Below, piece after piece: positions 1 through 11,400 of a stretch of 64,000 nucleotides of DNA. Below the pieces are notes generated by a model. It did no database searches. It was given only the letters and a program-made list of their open reading frames with translations, and was not told where the DNA came from. Position numbers and translations under genes: made by a program. The stretch's first letter is position 1. Every line of letters begins with the position of its first letter. Source of the stretch: an uncultured Ruminococcus sp. (GTDB taxonomy: Bacteria > Bacillota > Clostridia > Oscillospirales > Ruminococcaceae); assembly GCF_947301925.1 (NCBI RefSeq), contig NZ_CAMYUE010000003.1:124001-188000 (forward strand). Direction: 5' to 3'.

Positions 1-3000
1 GGTTACAAGATGAGCGATCTTTCAGGTGAAAAGGTCGGCGTATATGCAGGTGTCGGTACTCATGATTTTACCGAAATACTGCTTGAGAGCGGGAATATTG
101 AAAAACCGTACAGTGCAACTGGAATAGCTCATTCAGTGCTGGCAAACAGAATATCGTATCTCTTTGATTTCAAAGGCCCCAGTGAACCTATTGATACAGC
201 TTGCTCAAGTTCTCTTGTGGCAGTCCATAATGCTGTAGAATCTCTCAGGGCGAATGAGTGCAGGATAGCCATTGCAGGTGGCGTTAATGTTATGATCTCC
301 CCCTCTTTGTTCCGTGCATTCCAGAACAGTGGTATGCTTAGTCCTGAAGGGAAGTGTAAGACCTTTGATGCAAAGGCTGACGGATATGTCAGAGGTGAGG
401 GGGCAGGAGCATTCGTGCTCAAAAAGCTCTCGGAAGCTAAAAAGGACAGGGATCATATTTACGCAGTTATAAAGGGCAGTGCAGTAGCTCATGGCGGAAA
501 GGTATCGTCCCTGACCGTGCCTAACCCCGTTGCACAGGCAGAGATGATATGCGATGTATGGGAACGATCTGACCTGGATATAAACAATCTTTCATATATC
601 GAGGCACACGGAACAGGTACTGCACTGGGCGATCCTGTAGAGGTGAACGGCTTAAAGAAGGCGTTCAGAGCGTACTGTGATAAAAAGCATATTTCCTTTT
701 CGGATATTTCCGGGAAATGCTATCTTGGTTCGGTAAAACCCAATGTTGGACATCTTGAGACAGCAGCAGGCGTGGCAGGTATGGCAAAGATAATAATGTC
801 AATAAAAAATAAATTCCTGCCCGGAAACGTTAATTTTGAAAAGCTCAACCCATATATTACATTTGAAGATGTGCCGTTACAGGTACTTGAAAACGGCGTG
901 AAGTGGAACAACAGGCAGAATGCTGACGGCGTTGAGCCTCTTACGGCAGCTATCAGCAGTTTTGGCTTCGGGGGCGTTATCTCTCATGTTGTTTTTGAGG
1001 AGTATATAGATAGCCGAAAAGTGGACGATATGGATTCCGAAGAGGTATTTATCCTGTCTGCTGCTACTCAGAATCAGCTGAAGGAATATTGCATAAAGAT
1101 CCTGGATTGGCTTAAGGAAGAGAAAAATGATGTCAGATGCAATGACATTTCATTTACCCTTATAAACGGACGAGAGGAATTCAGTTCACGTCTTGCTTTC
1201 ATATTCAGGTCTGTTGACGATCTTGAGAAAAAGCTTTCCGCTTTTATCGATGGTGGTATGAGTACAGAGGTGTTCTGCGGAAAAGCTGACAACAGCTCAG
1301 CAGAAATCATCATATGTGATCGTTCCAATGTATCCGAATGTGCAAGGCTTTGGGCAGAAGGCGGAAGAGTGGACTGGAGCGGTATAATGCCTTCAGACGC
1401 ATTCCGTATTTCTATGCCTACATATCCTTATGCAAAGCATCTCTGCTGGCCGGAGCAAAACAGGATCAGCCTTTCAGAAAAACTGGATAAATTCATTGAC
1501 AGGAATATATCAACGATAAATGAGCACCGGTTTGTAAAGAGGTTCACTCTCGATGATGACTATGTAAAGGATCATATAGTAGGGGAGAAGTATATGCTTC
1601 CTGCAGCTGTTTCACTTGAAATGGCTCTGGAGGCTTGCAGACTCTCTTCTAAGGATCCGCACATGAACCAGGTATATTCGGTGGAGTGGAAGAGATCAAT
1701 ACTGATAGGACAGCCTTATACTGATGTGGTTATTGATCTTTCTCCAGAGGGCAAGGATATATTCTTTGAGATCAGTTTGTTGAATTCTGACAGTGATACG
1801 GAGGTATGTGTTTCGGGATATGCAGCTTCATCATCTACGGCCGAAAAAAGTGTAGATGTGAATGACCTTATAGACACATTCGATGAAGAGTATTCCAAAA
1901 AGGAAATATATGATTATTTCGATAACGTTTCCATGCTCTACGGCGGATTGCTGAGATGTGTCGAAAACGTCAAAGTATCCGGCAGAACTGCATTGGCAAG
2001 AATAGATATTGCACATTGTTCTGCTAATGACTTCATACTTTCTCCTGCTGTAACAGACTGCGCCTTCCAGTCCTTCATTACCATAAGCGACCTGAGCTCA
2101 AAAAAGAATGCTTATCATCTGCCGTATTCAGCTGAAAGGATTACTGTTTTCGGGAAGGCTTCAGATATATGCTATGCGTATATCGTAAAAACAGATGAGA
2201 CAGCAAGTGTCAGAAAATATGATATCAGCCTGATAAATGACAAAGGAATGGTTTTTGCGGAATTCAGCGGTATGTGCACACATTCCTTTGCACATGACAA
2301 TATCGGCGTTATAAATTATTCATGTAATTATATAAGACAGGATATTGAAGCTTCAGCATCGGCTGATGATATATCATATATCGTGATAGACACCGATACG
2401 GGTTTCTGTGATGAGCTGAGAAGGCACTGCTGTGATGTGAATTATCTGGAATATGTTTCTGCTTCGGATATGGCTGCCAGCTCTGATAGAATCTCAGACA
2501 GATTTGAAAGTCTGTACAGTGGCCTTAAAGATCATATTGCGGTGATCAATCTTACAGATAGAAACAGCTCCGCAGATACAGATGAAAGCATACTGAAAAG
2601 TGTTCTCATACCCATGGGCATAGCCAAAAAGCTTATTGATGGCAGAACTGGCAGAAAGCTTTCTTTCGTAAATGTATATAACCGTGATAATAAGGATATC
2701 AGTTATTACGCTGCGGCTGCAGCATTTGGCAGATCATTGAATAAGGAATGGGATAATTTTGAACTGAAGAGCATAAGGACTGATGGAGTTTTCTATAATA
2801 ACAGGAAGCTTGTTGATATTGTGCAGAACGAAGTGAATAATTCATCATGCTATGATGAGATATGCTACGACGGCGGCACAAGAATGGTGAAAAAGTATTC
2901 CAGAATCGAAGAAGCGGTAGCATCATCCGATAGTATAAACAGGAATGGAGTATATCTCATTGCAGGCGGCGGTAAGATCGGGTGTGATCTCGCAGCATAC

Positions 3001-6000
3001 CTAGCACATAATTACTGTGCAAGGTCTGTAATATTCAGCAGAAATGCGGATGCTTCAAAGTACAGTGATAACGCAGATATTTCATGCTTTAGAGGAGATA
3101 TCACCGTAAGCAGTGATATAGCCGCGCTCAGCAGATTTATCAGCGAGAGATATGGCAGGCTTGACGGTATCTTCCAGTGCGCAGGCCGTATCAGTGATTC
3201 TACAGTTGCAAACAAGAGCGCTGATGAGTTTCTTGCAAATATCAAGCCAAAGGTACAAGGTACAAACAATATACTTGCGCTTGCAGAGCAGTTCGGCGTC
3301 GGATTTGTGGTAATGTTCTCTTCAATTAGTGCGATGTTCGGAAATGAAGGCCAGAGCGATTATGCTTATGCCAATGCATATATGGATTCACTTGCCTCCG
3401 AAAATACTTCTGACTGTCATATGCTCTCTGTTCAGTGGCCTTTGTGGAAAGACGGAGGAATGAATGTTGACAGAAGCAGGCAGGATTATCTTAAAGAAAA
3501 ATACGGATTGCATCTGATGGGGACAGATACGGCTTTTGAGCAGCTAAGGAAACTAATATCCTCAGACCGTTCGTTTGAAGCTGTAATGTACGGAAATACC
3601 GGCCGGATAGCTGCATCTGTAGGAGCTATGTATAATACAGACAGAGTGTCACAGGCTGATGCATCAGTTTTAGCATCTGATGTCGGAGGACTTGTGGCGT
3701 GGCTCAAGGAGCTTTTTGCAAAGAGCTTCAAAATCAGTCCTGATTCTATAAATGAGAAGCTTCCTCTCGAGAAGTACGGTCTCGATTCCATAATGATAAT
3801 GGATCTTAGCAGAGGACTTGAAAAATATTTTGACAAGATAAGCAAGACCATGTTCTATGAGTGTCTCACCCTGAAAGATATAGCAGCTTATCTTATTGAG
3901 CATTATCCTGCGGCAGTAAACAATATTCTGCCTGAAAGCGGAAACAGCAGCGTTGGTGAGCAGGTATCCGATATTAAGCTCCCAAAGGCAAAAAAAGCGT
4001 ATGCACGCAGTAAAAGCTTCGTTAATGAGAATGAAGATATTGCTATTATCGGTATAAGCGGCCGGTATCCACTTGCAGATGATCTTGCGGAATTCTGGAC
4101 AAATCTTTCCGAGGGAAGGGATTGTATTACCGAAGGGGGCAGAGAGCGCTGGGATTCCTATGGCTATAACAATATAACAAGCTATATGGGCGGTTTTATA
4201 AACGACTATGATATGTTTGACCCGCTTTTCTTTAATATTTCTCCGAATGAAGCTGCAACTATTGATCCTCAGGAAAGACTTTTCCTTGAAACGGTATGGC
4301 ATACGATAGAGAGCTCAGGCTACAGGAAAAGCGACCTTGAAGGTTCCAATACAGGCGTATTTGTAGGAGTTATGTACGGCCAGTATCAGCTGCTCGGCGT
4401 TGAGGAGACGGCAAAGGGGAATATAGTTTCTGTTCCGTCATACTATGCTTCTGTTGCGAACAGGATATCCTATTTCTATAATTTCACCGGACCGAGTCTT
4501 GCATTGGATACTATGTGTTCATCTTCTCTTACGTCTGTATATCTTGCTTGTGAGAGTCTGATAAGGAACGACTGTGAAACTGCTATAGCAGGCGGTGTGA
4601 ACCTTTCGATCCACCCACATAAGTACTCTATTCTCAGTCAGACAGGCTTCATTGCACCTAAGGGGAAATGTCGTAGCTTCAGTGCCGACGGTGATGGCTA
4701 TATTCCGGGTGAAGGCGTAGGAGCTGTCCTGCTTAAAAGATATGATAAGGCGGTTCGTGACGGAGATAGGATATACGCAGTAATAAAGGGAGGTGCACTG
4801 AATCACGGCGGAAAGACAAATGGTTATACTGTTCCGAATCCGAATGCACAGATGTTGCTGATATGTTCTGCATTAGACAAGACAGGAATATCACCTGATT
4901 CCATACAGTATGTCGAAGCCCACGGCACAGGAACTCCATTGGGCGATCCTATCGAGATAAACGGCATAACAAGAGCTTTCCGCAAATATACCGATAAAAA
5001 AGGCTTCTGCTCCATTGGTTCGGTCAAGTCCAATATAGGTCATCTTGAATCTGCGGCCGGTATCGCGGCGATCACAAAGATAGTATTGCAAATGATGAAT
5101 AAAAAGCTGGTTCCGTCGATACATTCGGAGAGTATAAATCATGATATAGATTTTGAAGCAACTCCTTTCTATCTTCAGAAGGAACTGTCTGACTGGAAGG
5201 TCAGCGGTGGTGCGAAGCGAAGAGCTGCAGTAAGCTCATTCGGAGCAGGCGGCTCTAATGCGCACCTTATCCTTGAAGAATACGTTGAAGGTAATACAGC
5301 TGAAAGCTACACTACGGATGATGTATATGTTATACCGGTATCTGCTGCTTCAAAGGCAAGTCTGAAGTCTTACTGCGTGCTCCTGACAAATCTGATAAGA
5401 GAGAACGCTGACGTGACTATCGGAGATATAGCTTATTCTATGGCTGTATCAAAGGAGGCACTGAATTACCGAGCAGCATTTATCGCTAAGGATAAGGAAG
5501 AATTGTTGGATCTTCTCAGAAGATTTAACGAGGATATACCTGATGAAAAGGTACTTGTTTCTTCATTCTATGACTTTGATGAAGTCAAGAACAAGTATTT
5601 GGGCAAAATTGATGAGATCAGCAGCAGAGGCTTCAAAAACGCAGTCAGATGGTGTTGCTTCGATGATCTTGACTGGAGAGATTACTATGGAACTGGCTTC
5701 AGAAAGACGGATCTCCCATTATATCCGTTTGAAAAGCACAGATGCTGGATAAAAACGACAAGCAGTTCTGTGACAGCTGAAAGCAAAGGCATAGACTGGA
5801 TCGATGGGTTCAATATCTCTGATAATATGAATTCGGGAATAGAGATGAAGAAGACTGTAAGTTCGGACGATGCATATATAAAGCATCATATTGTGCTTGG
5901 TCAGCGGATCCTTCCGGGAGCATTTTCAGTTCATATCATATGGTCTGCATTGCATAAGCTTTTCGGCGATGAGAAATTCCGTATCGAATCCCTGACATGG

Positions 6001-8451
6001 AGAGAAAAGGTTATAGTAGACCATACCAAGGAGCTTATAGTCAGGATAAGAAATGACGGAGATTATGTTATAGCAGAGTGCTTTGACAAGAATGACCGCA
6101 GCATTATATATGTTGACTGTAAGGCAAAGAGAATAAGCGAAAGCCTTGGTTATGCAATAAATGATATAAACGAACTCAAAGACGGATGCTGTATAAGTGT
6201 TGACGTTGAGCAGCTGTATGACTATTTCTCGGAGGGCGGTATCGTTTACGGAGAAAACTTCAGACTGATCAGGGAATTGTCCGTTGGCAACGGAGAAGCA
6301 GCCGGCGTGATAGAATCAATGGATACCGTACATGGTTTCGATCCGATTATCATTGATGCTGCATTCCAGACTATATCAGCAATATATCTTAACAGCGATA
6401 AAAGGAGCAGTCTTACCGCTGTGCCTTACAGTATCCAGGAGTATATTCTTTGTAATAAGGTCAGCAGAAGATCCTATGTATATACAGTCCAGAAAGACGA
6501 AACACATTTTGATATCGCAGTGATAAACAGCGATAATGAGGTATCTGTACTTATCAGGGATCTTGAGATAGCAGTAGTGCCGTCAGCAGGGAAGCACATT
6601 TCTTTGTCTGACAGCTTCGCTGAAGATGTATCTGATAGTGATATACTGGATATCTGTTATGTTAATGAATGGAAGAAAGCGGATATATCCGATATCACTT
6701 CTGTTTCTGAAAACAGTTATTCCGGCAGTGTGATATTCTATACAGAATATACCGAGAGACTGAAGGATGCGATAATTGAGCACAGTGGTGAATCTTGGAC
6801 TGCCATAAAGCTTAGCAATGAATACTTTGCTGAATTTGACAGCTATGGTATAGATGTAAATGATCCCGATGCAATATCTGACTTGAGCAGCAGACTGAGA
6901 GACTATGATAGGATAGTGTTCCTTGGAAGCAGCGGCAATAATAATGATATCGGTACAGCTGAGCTTGAAAGTATACAGCAGACAGGTCTTATGTCCCTGT
7001 TCCGTCTGTTCAGAACATTTGATGCTTCATCAGCCGTGGATATAAAGCTCGTAACTGACCGGGTATACCATTTCGAAAATGATGACAGGAGCACATTCCC
7101 GTCAGATGCCTCGATGATAGGCTTTTTCAGAGCGGCTGTTTCGGAGTATCCCGAGGTATTCGGAGCGGTTATAGATGTTGATGCTGAGCAGGCGGCTGAA
7201 AACAAAAACGGAGAGATAGATCTGATCCTGTCAGCAGAGGTAAAAAGCGCTCCGGAAGTTACTCTTGTCAGGGAAGGCAGAGTTTTCAGAAGCGGAATCA
7301 GAAATTGCAGGAATAACGAACTCAGCAGCAGACCGGTGTTCAAAAAGGGCACATATCTTATAATCGGCGGAACAGGCGGTATTGGCTTTGAGCTTTCAAA
7401 GACCCTGTCCGAAAAATATAATGCTGATATCATAGTTACAGGCAGAAGAGAACAGGATGATACTGTAACAGAAAAGATTAACAAGGTCAATTCATTGGGT
7501 GGACGCTGTGAGTATATCAGGGCCGACGTTGCAGATATACAGGATATGCAGGCTGTGCGCGAACACATTATCGGAAGATATGGTAAGATAGACGGCGTGA
7601 TCCATTCTGCGCTGTATCTGAACGATGTATCTGTTGCGAATATGAGCGAGGATACGCTCAAGAACGTATTAAGACCCAAAACATATGGCCCTGTGGTCCT
7701 GCATGAGGTGTTCAAGGATGACAGACTTGATTTTGTTCTGTATTTCTCATCAGCACAGTCGCTTGCTCCTTCACCCGGGCAGTCCAATTATGCAGCAGCA
7801 AGCGTTTTTGAGGATCAGATAGCAAGGTATTACTCATCGCCTGAATACCCGTCATGGGTAATAAACTGGGGCTATTGGGGTACAGTAGGCAGAGTTGCCA
7901 ATGACAGATACAGAAAGAGTCTTGAAAGAAAGGGATTCTATTCAATAAATATCCCCGAGGGAATGAAGGCTATATCTATGGTCATAGGTTCTGATGCGGA
8001 GCAGGTCGCTGTGATGAAGTGTTCGGACAGTATACTTAGCTATTTCGGCTATCATGCTGACGCCGAAGAGGAGATATCCGAGTCTGTGTATGAGGAAACG
8101 GAAGAAGCTCAGGAAGCTTTATCCGGTGACGATAGCCGGAATGAGGATATAAAAACAGCGGCAGCGACTGCTGTAAAGACAGATGAAAAGGCTTTATACG
8201 ATAGAGTATACAGTATTATAATAGATTCGATCGTCGATATACTCGGCGTTGACGCAAACAGTATCGAAAAGAACAAGCAGTTTTCGGAATATGGCATAGA
8301 TTCGATAACAGGACTTGAATTTGTAAAGAGCATCAACGAACAGCTCGGACTTGCAATGCGTACAACTATTGTATTTGATTATGGAAATGTGGAAGCCTTG
8401 ACTAAATATATTATTGCCGAATACAGTGATAAACTCGGAAATAATTTATGA
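1..8451 (+). CDS. Trans-AT polyketide synthase PKS-1, 5'-truncated: [KS]-DH-KR-ACP-KS-DH-KR-ACP
   Basis: The reading frame is open from base 1 (GYK precedes the Met at 10), so the gene starts upstream of the window and the first KS lacks its N-terminus. Residues counted from the Met at 10. KS1 keeps DTACSSS (Cys about 64), HGTGT (about 200) and NVGH (about 246). DH1 has HIVGEKYMLP near 521 with the downstream DCAFQ aspartate. KR1 has a GGGKIG nucleotide motif near 982 and an S...Y...N active site near 1110. ACP1 carries GLDS near 1257. Module 2: KS2 (about 1343; DTMCSSS, HGTGT, NIGH), DH2 with canonical HIVLGQRILP near 1958, KR2 (GGTGGIG near 2450) and ACP2 (GIDS near 2761). After each KS comes only the flanking linker and a YPF-type post-linker; no AT follows. 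Each module would add two carbons, reduce and dehydrate. An ER at the start of the next protein may serve the second module. Confidence 0.95.
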   Translation, partial: GYKMSDLSGEKVGVYAGVGTHDFTEILLESGNIEKPYSATGIAHSVLANRISYLFDFKGPSEPIDTACSSSLVAVHNAVESLRANECRIAIAGGVNVMISPSLFRAFQNSGMLSPEGKCKTFDAKADGYVRGEGAGAFVLKKLSEAKKDRDHIYAVIKGSAVAHGGKVSSLTVPNPVAQAEMICDVWERSDLDINNLSYIEAHGTGTALGDPVEVNGLKKAFRAYCDKKHISFSDISGKCYLGSVKPNVGHLETAAGVAGMAKIIMSIKNKFLPGNVNFEKLNPYITFEDVPLQVLENGVKWNNRQNADGVEPLTAAISSFGFGGVISHVVFEEYIDSRKVDDMDSEEVFILSAATQNQLKEYCIKILDWLKEEKNDVRCNDISFTLINGREEFSSRLAFIFRSVDDLEKKLSAFIDGGMSTEVFCGKADNSSAEIIICDRSNVSECARLWAEGGRVDWSGIMPSDAFRISMPTYPYAKHLCWPEQNRISLSEKLDKFIDRNISTINEHRFVKRFTLDDDYVKDHIVGEKYMLPAAVSLEMALEACRLSSKDPHMNQVYSVEWKRSILIGQPYTDVVIDLSPEGKDIFFEISLLNSDSDTEVCVSGYAASSSTAEKSVDVNDLIDTFDEEYSKKEIYDYFDNVSMLYGGLLRCVENVKVSGRTALARIDIAHCSANDFILSPAVTDCAFQSFITISDLSSKKNAYHLPYSAERITVFGKASDICYAYIVKTDETASVRKYDISLINDKGMVFAEFSGMCTHSFAHDNIGVINYSCNYIRQDIEASASADDISYIVIDTDTGFCDELRRHCCDVNYLEYVSASDMAASSDRISDRFESLYSGLKDHIAVINLTDRNSSADTDESILKSVLIPMGIAKKLIDGRTGRKLSFVNVYNRDNKDISYYAAAAAFGRSLNKEWDNFELKSIRTDGVFYNNRKLVDIVQNEVNNSSCYDEICYDGGTRMVKKYSRIEEAVASSDSINRNGVYLIAGGGKIGCDLAAYLAHNYCARSVIFSRNADASKYSDNADISCFRGDITVSSDIAALSRFISERYGRLDGIFQCAGRISDSTVANKSADEFLANIKPKVQGTNNILALAEQFGVGFVVMFSSISAMFGNEGQSDYAYANAYMDSLASENTSDCHMLSVQWPLWKDGGMNVDRSRQDYLKEKYGLHLMGTDTAFEQLRKLISSDRSFEAVMYGNTGRIAASVGAMYNTDRVSQADASVLASDVGGLVAWLKELFAKSFKISPDSINEKLPLEKYGLDSIMIMDLSRGLEKYFDKISKTMFYECLTLKDIAAYLIEHYPAAVNNILPESGNSSVGEQVSDIKLPKAKKAYARSKSFVNENEDIAIIGISGRYPLADDLAEFWTNLSEGRDCITEGGRERWDSYGYNNITSYMGGFINDYDMFDPLFFNISPNEAATIDPQERLFLETVWHTIESSGYRKSDLEGSNTGVFVGVMYGQYQLLGVEETAKGNIVSVPSYYASVANRISYFYNFTGPSLALDTMCSSSLTSVYLACESLIRNDCETAIAGGVNLSIHPHKYSILSQTGFIAPKGKCRSFSADGDGYIPGEGVGAVLLKRYDKAVRDGDRIYAVIKGGALNHGGKTNGYTVPNPNAQMLLICSALDKTGISPDSIQYVEAHGTGTPLGDPIEINGITRAFRKYTDKKGFCSIGSVKSNIGHLESAAGIAAITKIVLQMMNKKLVPSIHSESINHDIDFEATPFYLQKELSDWKVSGGAKRRAAVSSFGAGGSNAHLILEEYVEGNTAESYTTDDVYVIPVSAASKASLKSYCVLLTNLIRENADVTIGDIAYSMAVSKEALNYRAAFIAKDKEELLDLLRRFNEDIPDEKVLVSSFYDFDEVKNKYLGKIDEISSRGFKNAVRWCCFDDLDWRDYYGTGFRKTDLPLYPFEKHRCWIKTTSSSVTAESKGIDWIDGFNISDNMNSGIEMKKTVSSDDAYIKHHIVLGQRILPGAFSVHIIWSALHKLFGDEKFRIESLTWREKVIVDHTKELIVRIRNDGDYVIAECFDKNDRSIIYVDCKAKRISESLGYAINDINELKDGCCISVDVEQLYDYFSEGGIVYGENFRLIRELSVGNGEAAGVIESMDTVHGFDPIIIDAAFQTISAIYLNSDKRSSLTAVPYSIQEYILCNKVSRRSYVYTVQKDETHFDIAVINSDNEVSVLIRDLEIAVVPSAGKHISLSDSFAEDVSDSDILDICYVNEWKKADISDITSVSENSYSGSVIFYTEYTERLKDAIIEHSGESWTAIKLSNEYFAEFDSYGIDVNDPDAISDLSSRLRDYDRIVFLGSSGNNNDIGTAELESIQQTGLMSLFRLFRTFDASSAVDIKLVTDRVYHFENDDRSTFPSDASMIGFFRAAVSEYPEVFGAVIDVDAEQAAENKNGEIDLILSAEVKSAPEVTLVREGRVFRSGIRNCRNNELSSRPVFKKGTYLIIGGTGGIGFELSKTLSEKYNADIIVTGRREQDDTVTEKINKVNSLGGRCEYIRADVADIQDMQAVREHIIGRYGKIDGVIHSALYLNDVSVANMSEDTLKNVLRPKTYGPVVLHEVFKDDRLDFVLYFSSAQSLAPSPGQSNYAAASVFEDQIARYYSSPEYPSWVINWGYWGTVGRVANDRYRKSLERKGFYSINIPEGMKAISMVIGSDAEQVAVMKCSDSILSYFGYHADAEEEISESVYEETEEAQEALSGDDSRNEDIKTAAATAVKTDEKALYDRVYSIIIDSIVDILGVDANSIEKNKQFSEYGIDSITGLEFVKSINEQLGLAMRTTIVFDYGNVEALTKYIIAEYSDKLGNNL

Positions 8452-8476
8452 AGGCTGTGTCCACGGAGGGTTTAAG

Positions 8477-11400
8477 ATGAATTATGGAAAAATGAATGCT
8501 GATGGTGAGAAAGACCATATGGTAAAGATTGGAAAGCAGCGGCTGAAGACTATACTGCGAAATACTTCGAGGCTGTCTGTTGATCCGGCAAAAAAATACA
8601 AGGTCTTGCTCGATTCACCGGGTGCAGTAAGTGAAGTAAGACTTGCTGTTCTGCCTGACATGAAAACAGGAGATAATGAAGTGAAGATAGAGGTCTATGC
8701 CTTTTCTCTCAATTTCGGAGATCTTCTGTGCGTAAAAGGCTTATATCCAACAATGCCTGATTATCCATTTACTCCGGGATTTGAAGTGTCGGGAAAGATA
8801 ATCGAAACAGGCAGGAACGTCACCCGTTTCAAAAAGGGAGATCCTGTAATAGCGGTAATGTCCCATGATCTTGGCGGTCATAGTCAGATAGTTGTATCAG
8901 ACGAAAGATTTGTAGTTAAAAAGCCTGACAGTGTTACATATGAAGAAGCCTGCTCTTTTCCTGTTGCATTTATCACAGTACATCATGTGTTCAGGAAGGC
9001 ATTGCCGAGAAAAAACGAAACTATTCTGATACACACCGCAACAGGTGGTGTAGGACTGATAGCAGTGCAATATGCAAAGAAGTGTGGACTGAATATAATC
9101 GCAACAGTGGGCTCTGAGGAAAAGATCAGTTATCTGAAGGGGATAGGAGTGGATAATTGTATAAATTATCTTGCATCTGATTTCGGAGAAGAGGTCATGA
9201 AGTTAACAAACGGAAGAGGTGTTGATATCATCATAAACACCCTTTCGGGCGAGGCAATCTCCCGTAATATGGATATTCTCGCTCCCGGTGGAAGATATAT
9301 GGAGATAGCTATGACAGCGCTTAAATCGCTTAAATCATTTGATATCTCAAAGCTGAACGACAATCAGACTTTCTTTAGCATAGACGTAAGAAAGCTCTAT
9401 AAGATAGATCCCGAGCTTATTAACGAATATCTGGAGGATATGTATGATTTTCTTGAAAAGCGCGAGATCCTGCCTACCGTTGGCAGGATATACGATCTGG
9501 CAAATATCAAGGAAGCTTTCTATGCTCTTGAAAATCGTGCAAATATCGGCAAGGTCGTAGTTAATGCAAGGGTTGCGGTTCAGAAAAAAATAAGTGTGCC
9601 TGCACTTAGAATGTCTGCTGCTGATAGTAATAACGGAGCATCGAACGAAGAAATAGCAGTGATCGGAATGAGCTGCAGGCTTCCCGGCGCTGAAAATGCC
9701 AATGAATACTGGGAAAATCTGAAAAGTGGTGTGAACTGCATAGGTGATCTTCCGTATGAACGCTGGGGATTATCTTCCGAGGAATGCAGCGAGCTAAAAT
9801 GTCATTACGGTGGATTTCTTGACAATGTCGGAGATTTTGATCCGTTGTTCTTCAATATGTCAGGCATTGAAGCAGAAATGGCGGATCCTCAGCAGAGGAT
9901 ACTTCTTGAGCAGATGTGGTCGGCTCTTGAGGATGCAGGCTGTTCAGCTGAGTATATGTCAGGAAGAAAATGCGGTGTATTTGTCGGTGTTGGTCAGGGA
10001 GATTATCAGAGTTATATCAAGGATCGCGGAGGCGAGATAAATGCCCAGTCGTTTATTGGCAATTCCAGCTCGGTATCAGCTGCGAGAATATCATATTTCC
10101 TCAATCTGAAAGGCCCGTGCATATCTATAGATACAGCGTGCTCATCATCACTTGTGGCTGTGGATCTTGCGTGCAGGAGCCTCAGAAGCGGCGAGTCCGA
10201 AATAGGCCTTGCAGGCGGCGCGTTTATATCAATGACACCACATTTTTATATGCAGGCCGAGAGATCGGGAATGCTTTCAATTGACGGCAGATGCAAGACA
10301 TTCGACAATTCCGCAAACGGATTTGTACCGGGAGAAGGAGTTTCTGTCCTTGTGTTGAAGAGACTCAGCGACGCTATAAGAGATAATGATCATATTTATG
10401 GCGTTATAGCAGGAAACGGTATCAATCAGGATGGCAAGACCAATGGCATAACAGCTCCGAGCACATTATCACAGACAGAGCTTGAAGTATCCGTATATAA
10501 TAAGTTCGGCATTGATCCTGAGAAAATAAGTTATATCGAAGCTCATGGAACAGGCACCAAGCTGGGCGATCCTATTGAGGTCGAGGCGCTCACCAATAGC
10601 TTTTCAAAATTCACTGATAAAAAGCGTTTCTGTGCAATCGGTTCCTGCAAGACCAATATAGGTCATACGGTAATGTCGGCAGGAATAGCAAGTGTGATAA
10701 AAGTTTTGTTGAGTATGAAGCATAACATGATACCGCCTTCAATAAACTATGTTACTCCAAATGAGCATATCAATTTTAATGACAGTCCGTTCTATGTTGC
10801 TGATAATCTTATTGACTGGCAGGGCGGCGCTGATGCTCCAAGATATGCAGCTGTGAGCTCATTCGGATTCAGCGGTACCAATGCGCATATTGTATTGAAG
10901 GATGCACCTGCTGTATCCGCTGCTGTAGATAAGTTACCTGTATATCTTATTGTATTGTCTGCAAAGAATCAGATTTCGCTTCACAAAAAATATGAGGAGC
11001 TATATTCATGGATATCTGATGAAGGAAATAATCAGACAATACAGGATATAAGCTATACTCTTCTCTGCGGAAGAACACATTTCACGGAACGCTGTGCGTT
11101 TACCGTAAGAAACATGGATGAGTTTAGGGAAAAGCTGAAGGCTCTTGCCATTGACAATAATGCTGTCGGGGTATATCTTTCAGCTGATAATAAAGCCCAC
11201 ACTGCGCCCCTTGACGAGATTACAGAGATGCTTGCTGACCCCGGAGCAGTTCAGACCTACACAGAGGGAGCGGAAAAGCTTGCCGCTGCCTATGCCGATG
11301 GTGAGACCATCGACTTTGCGGGTATATTTGAGGGCATGGGCAGAAAGATATCAATGCCTGCATATCCTTTCAGCAGAAGGACCTATCTTTATGGTTATGA

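Noticed and set aside
6903-7787. 294-aa minus-strand ORF
   Set aside because: Antisense shadow of the PKS-1 ketoreductase region; Ser/Ile-rich with no recognisable domain.
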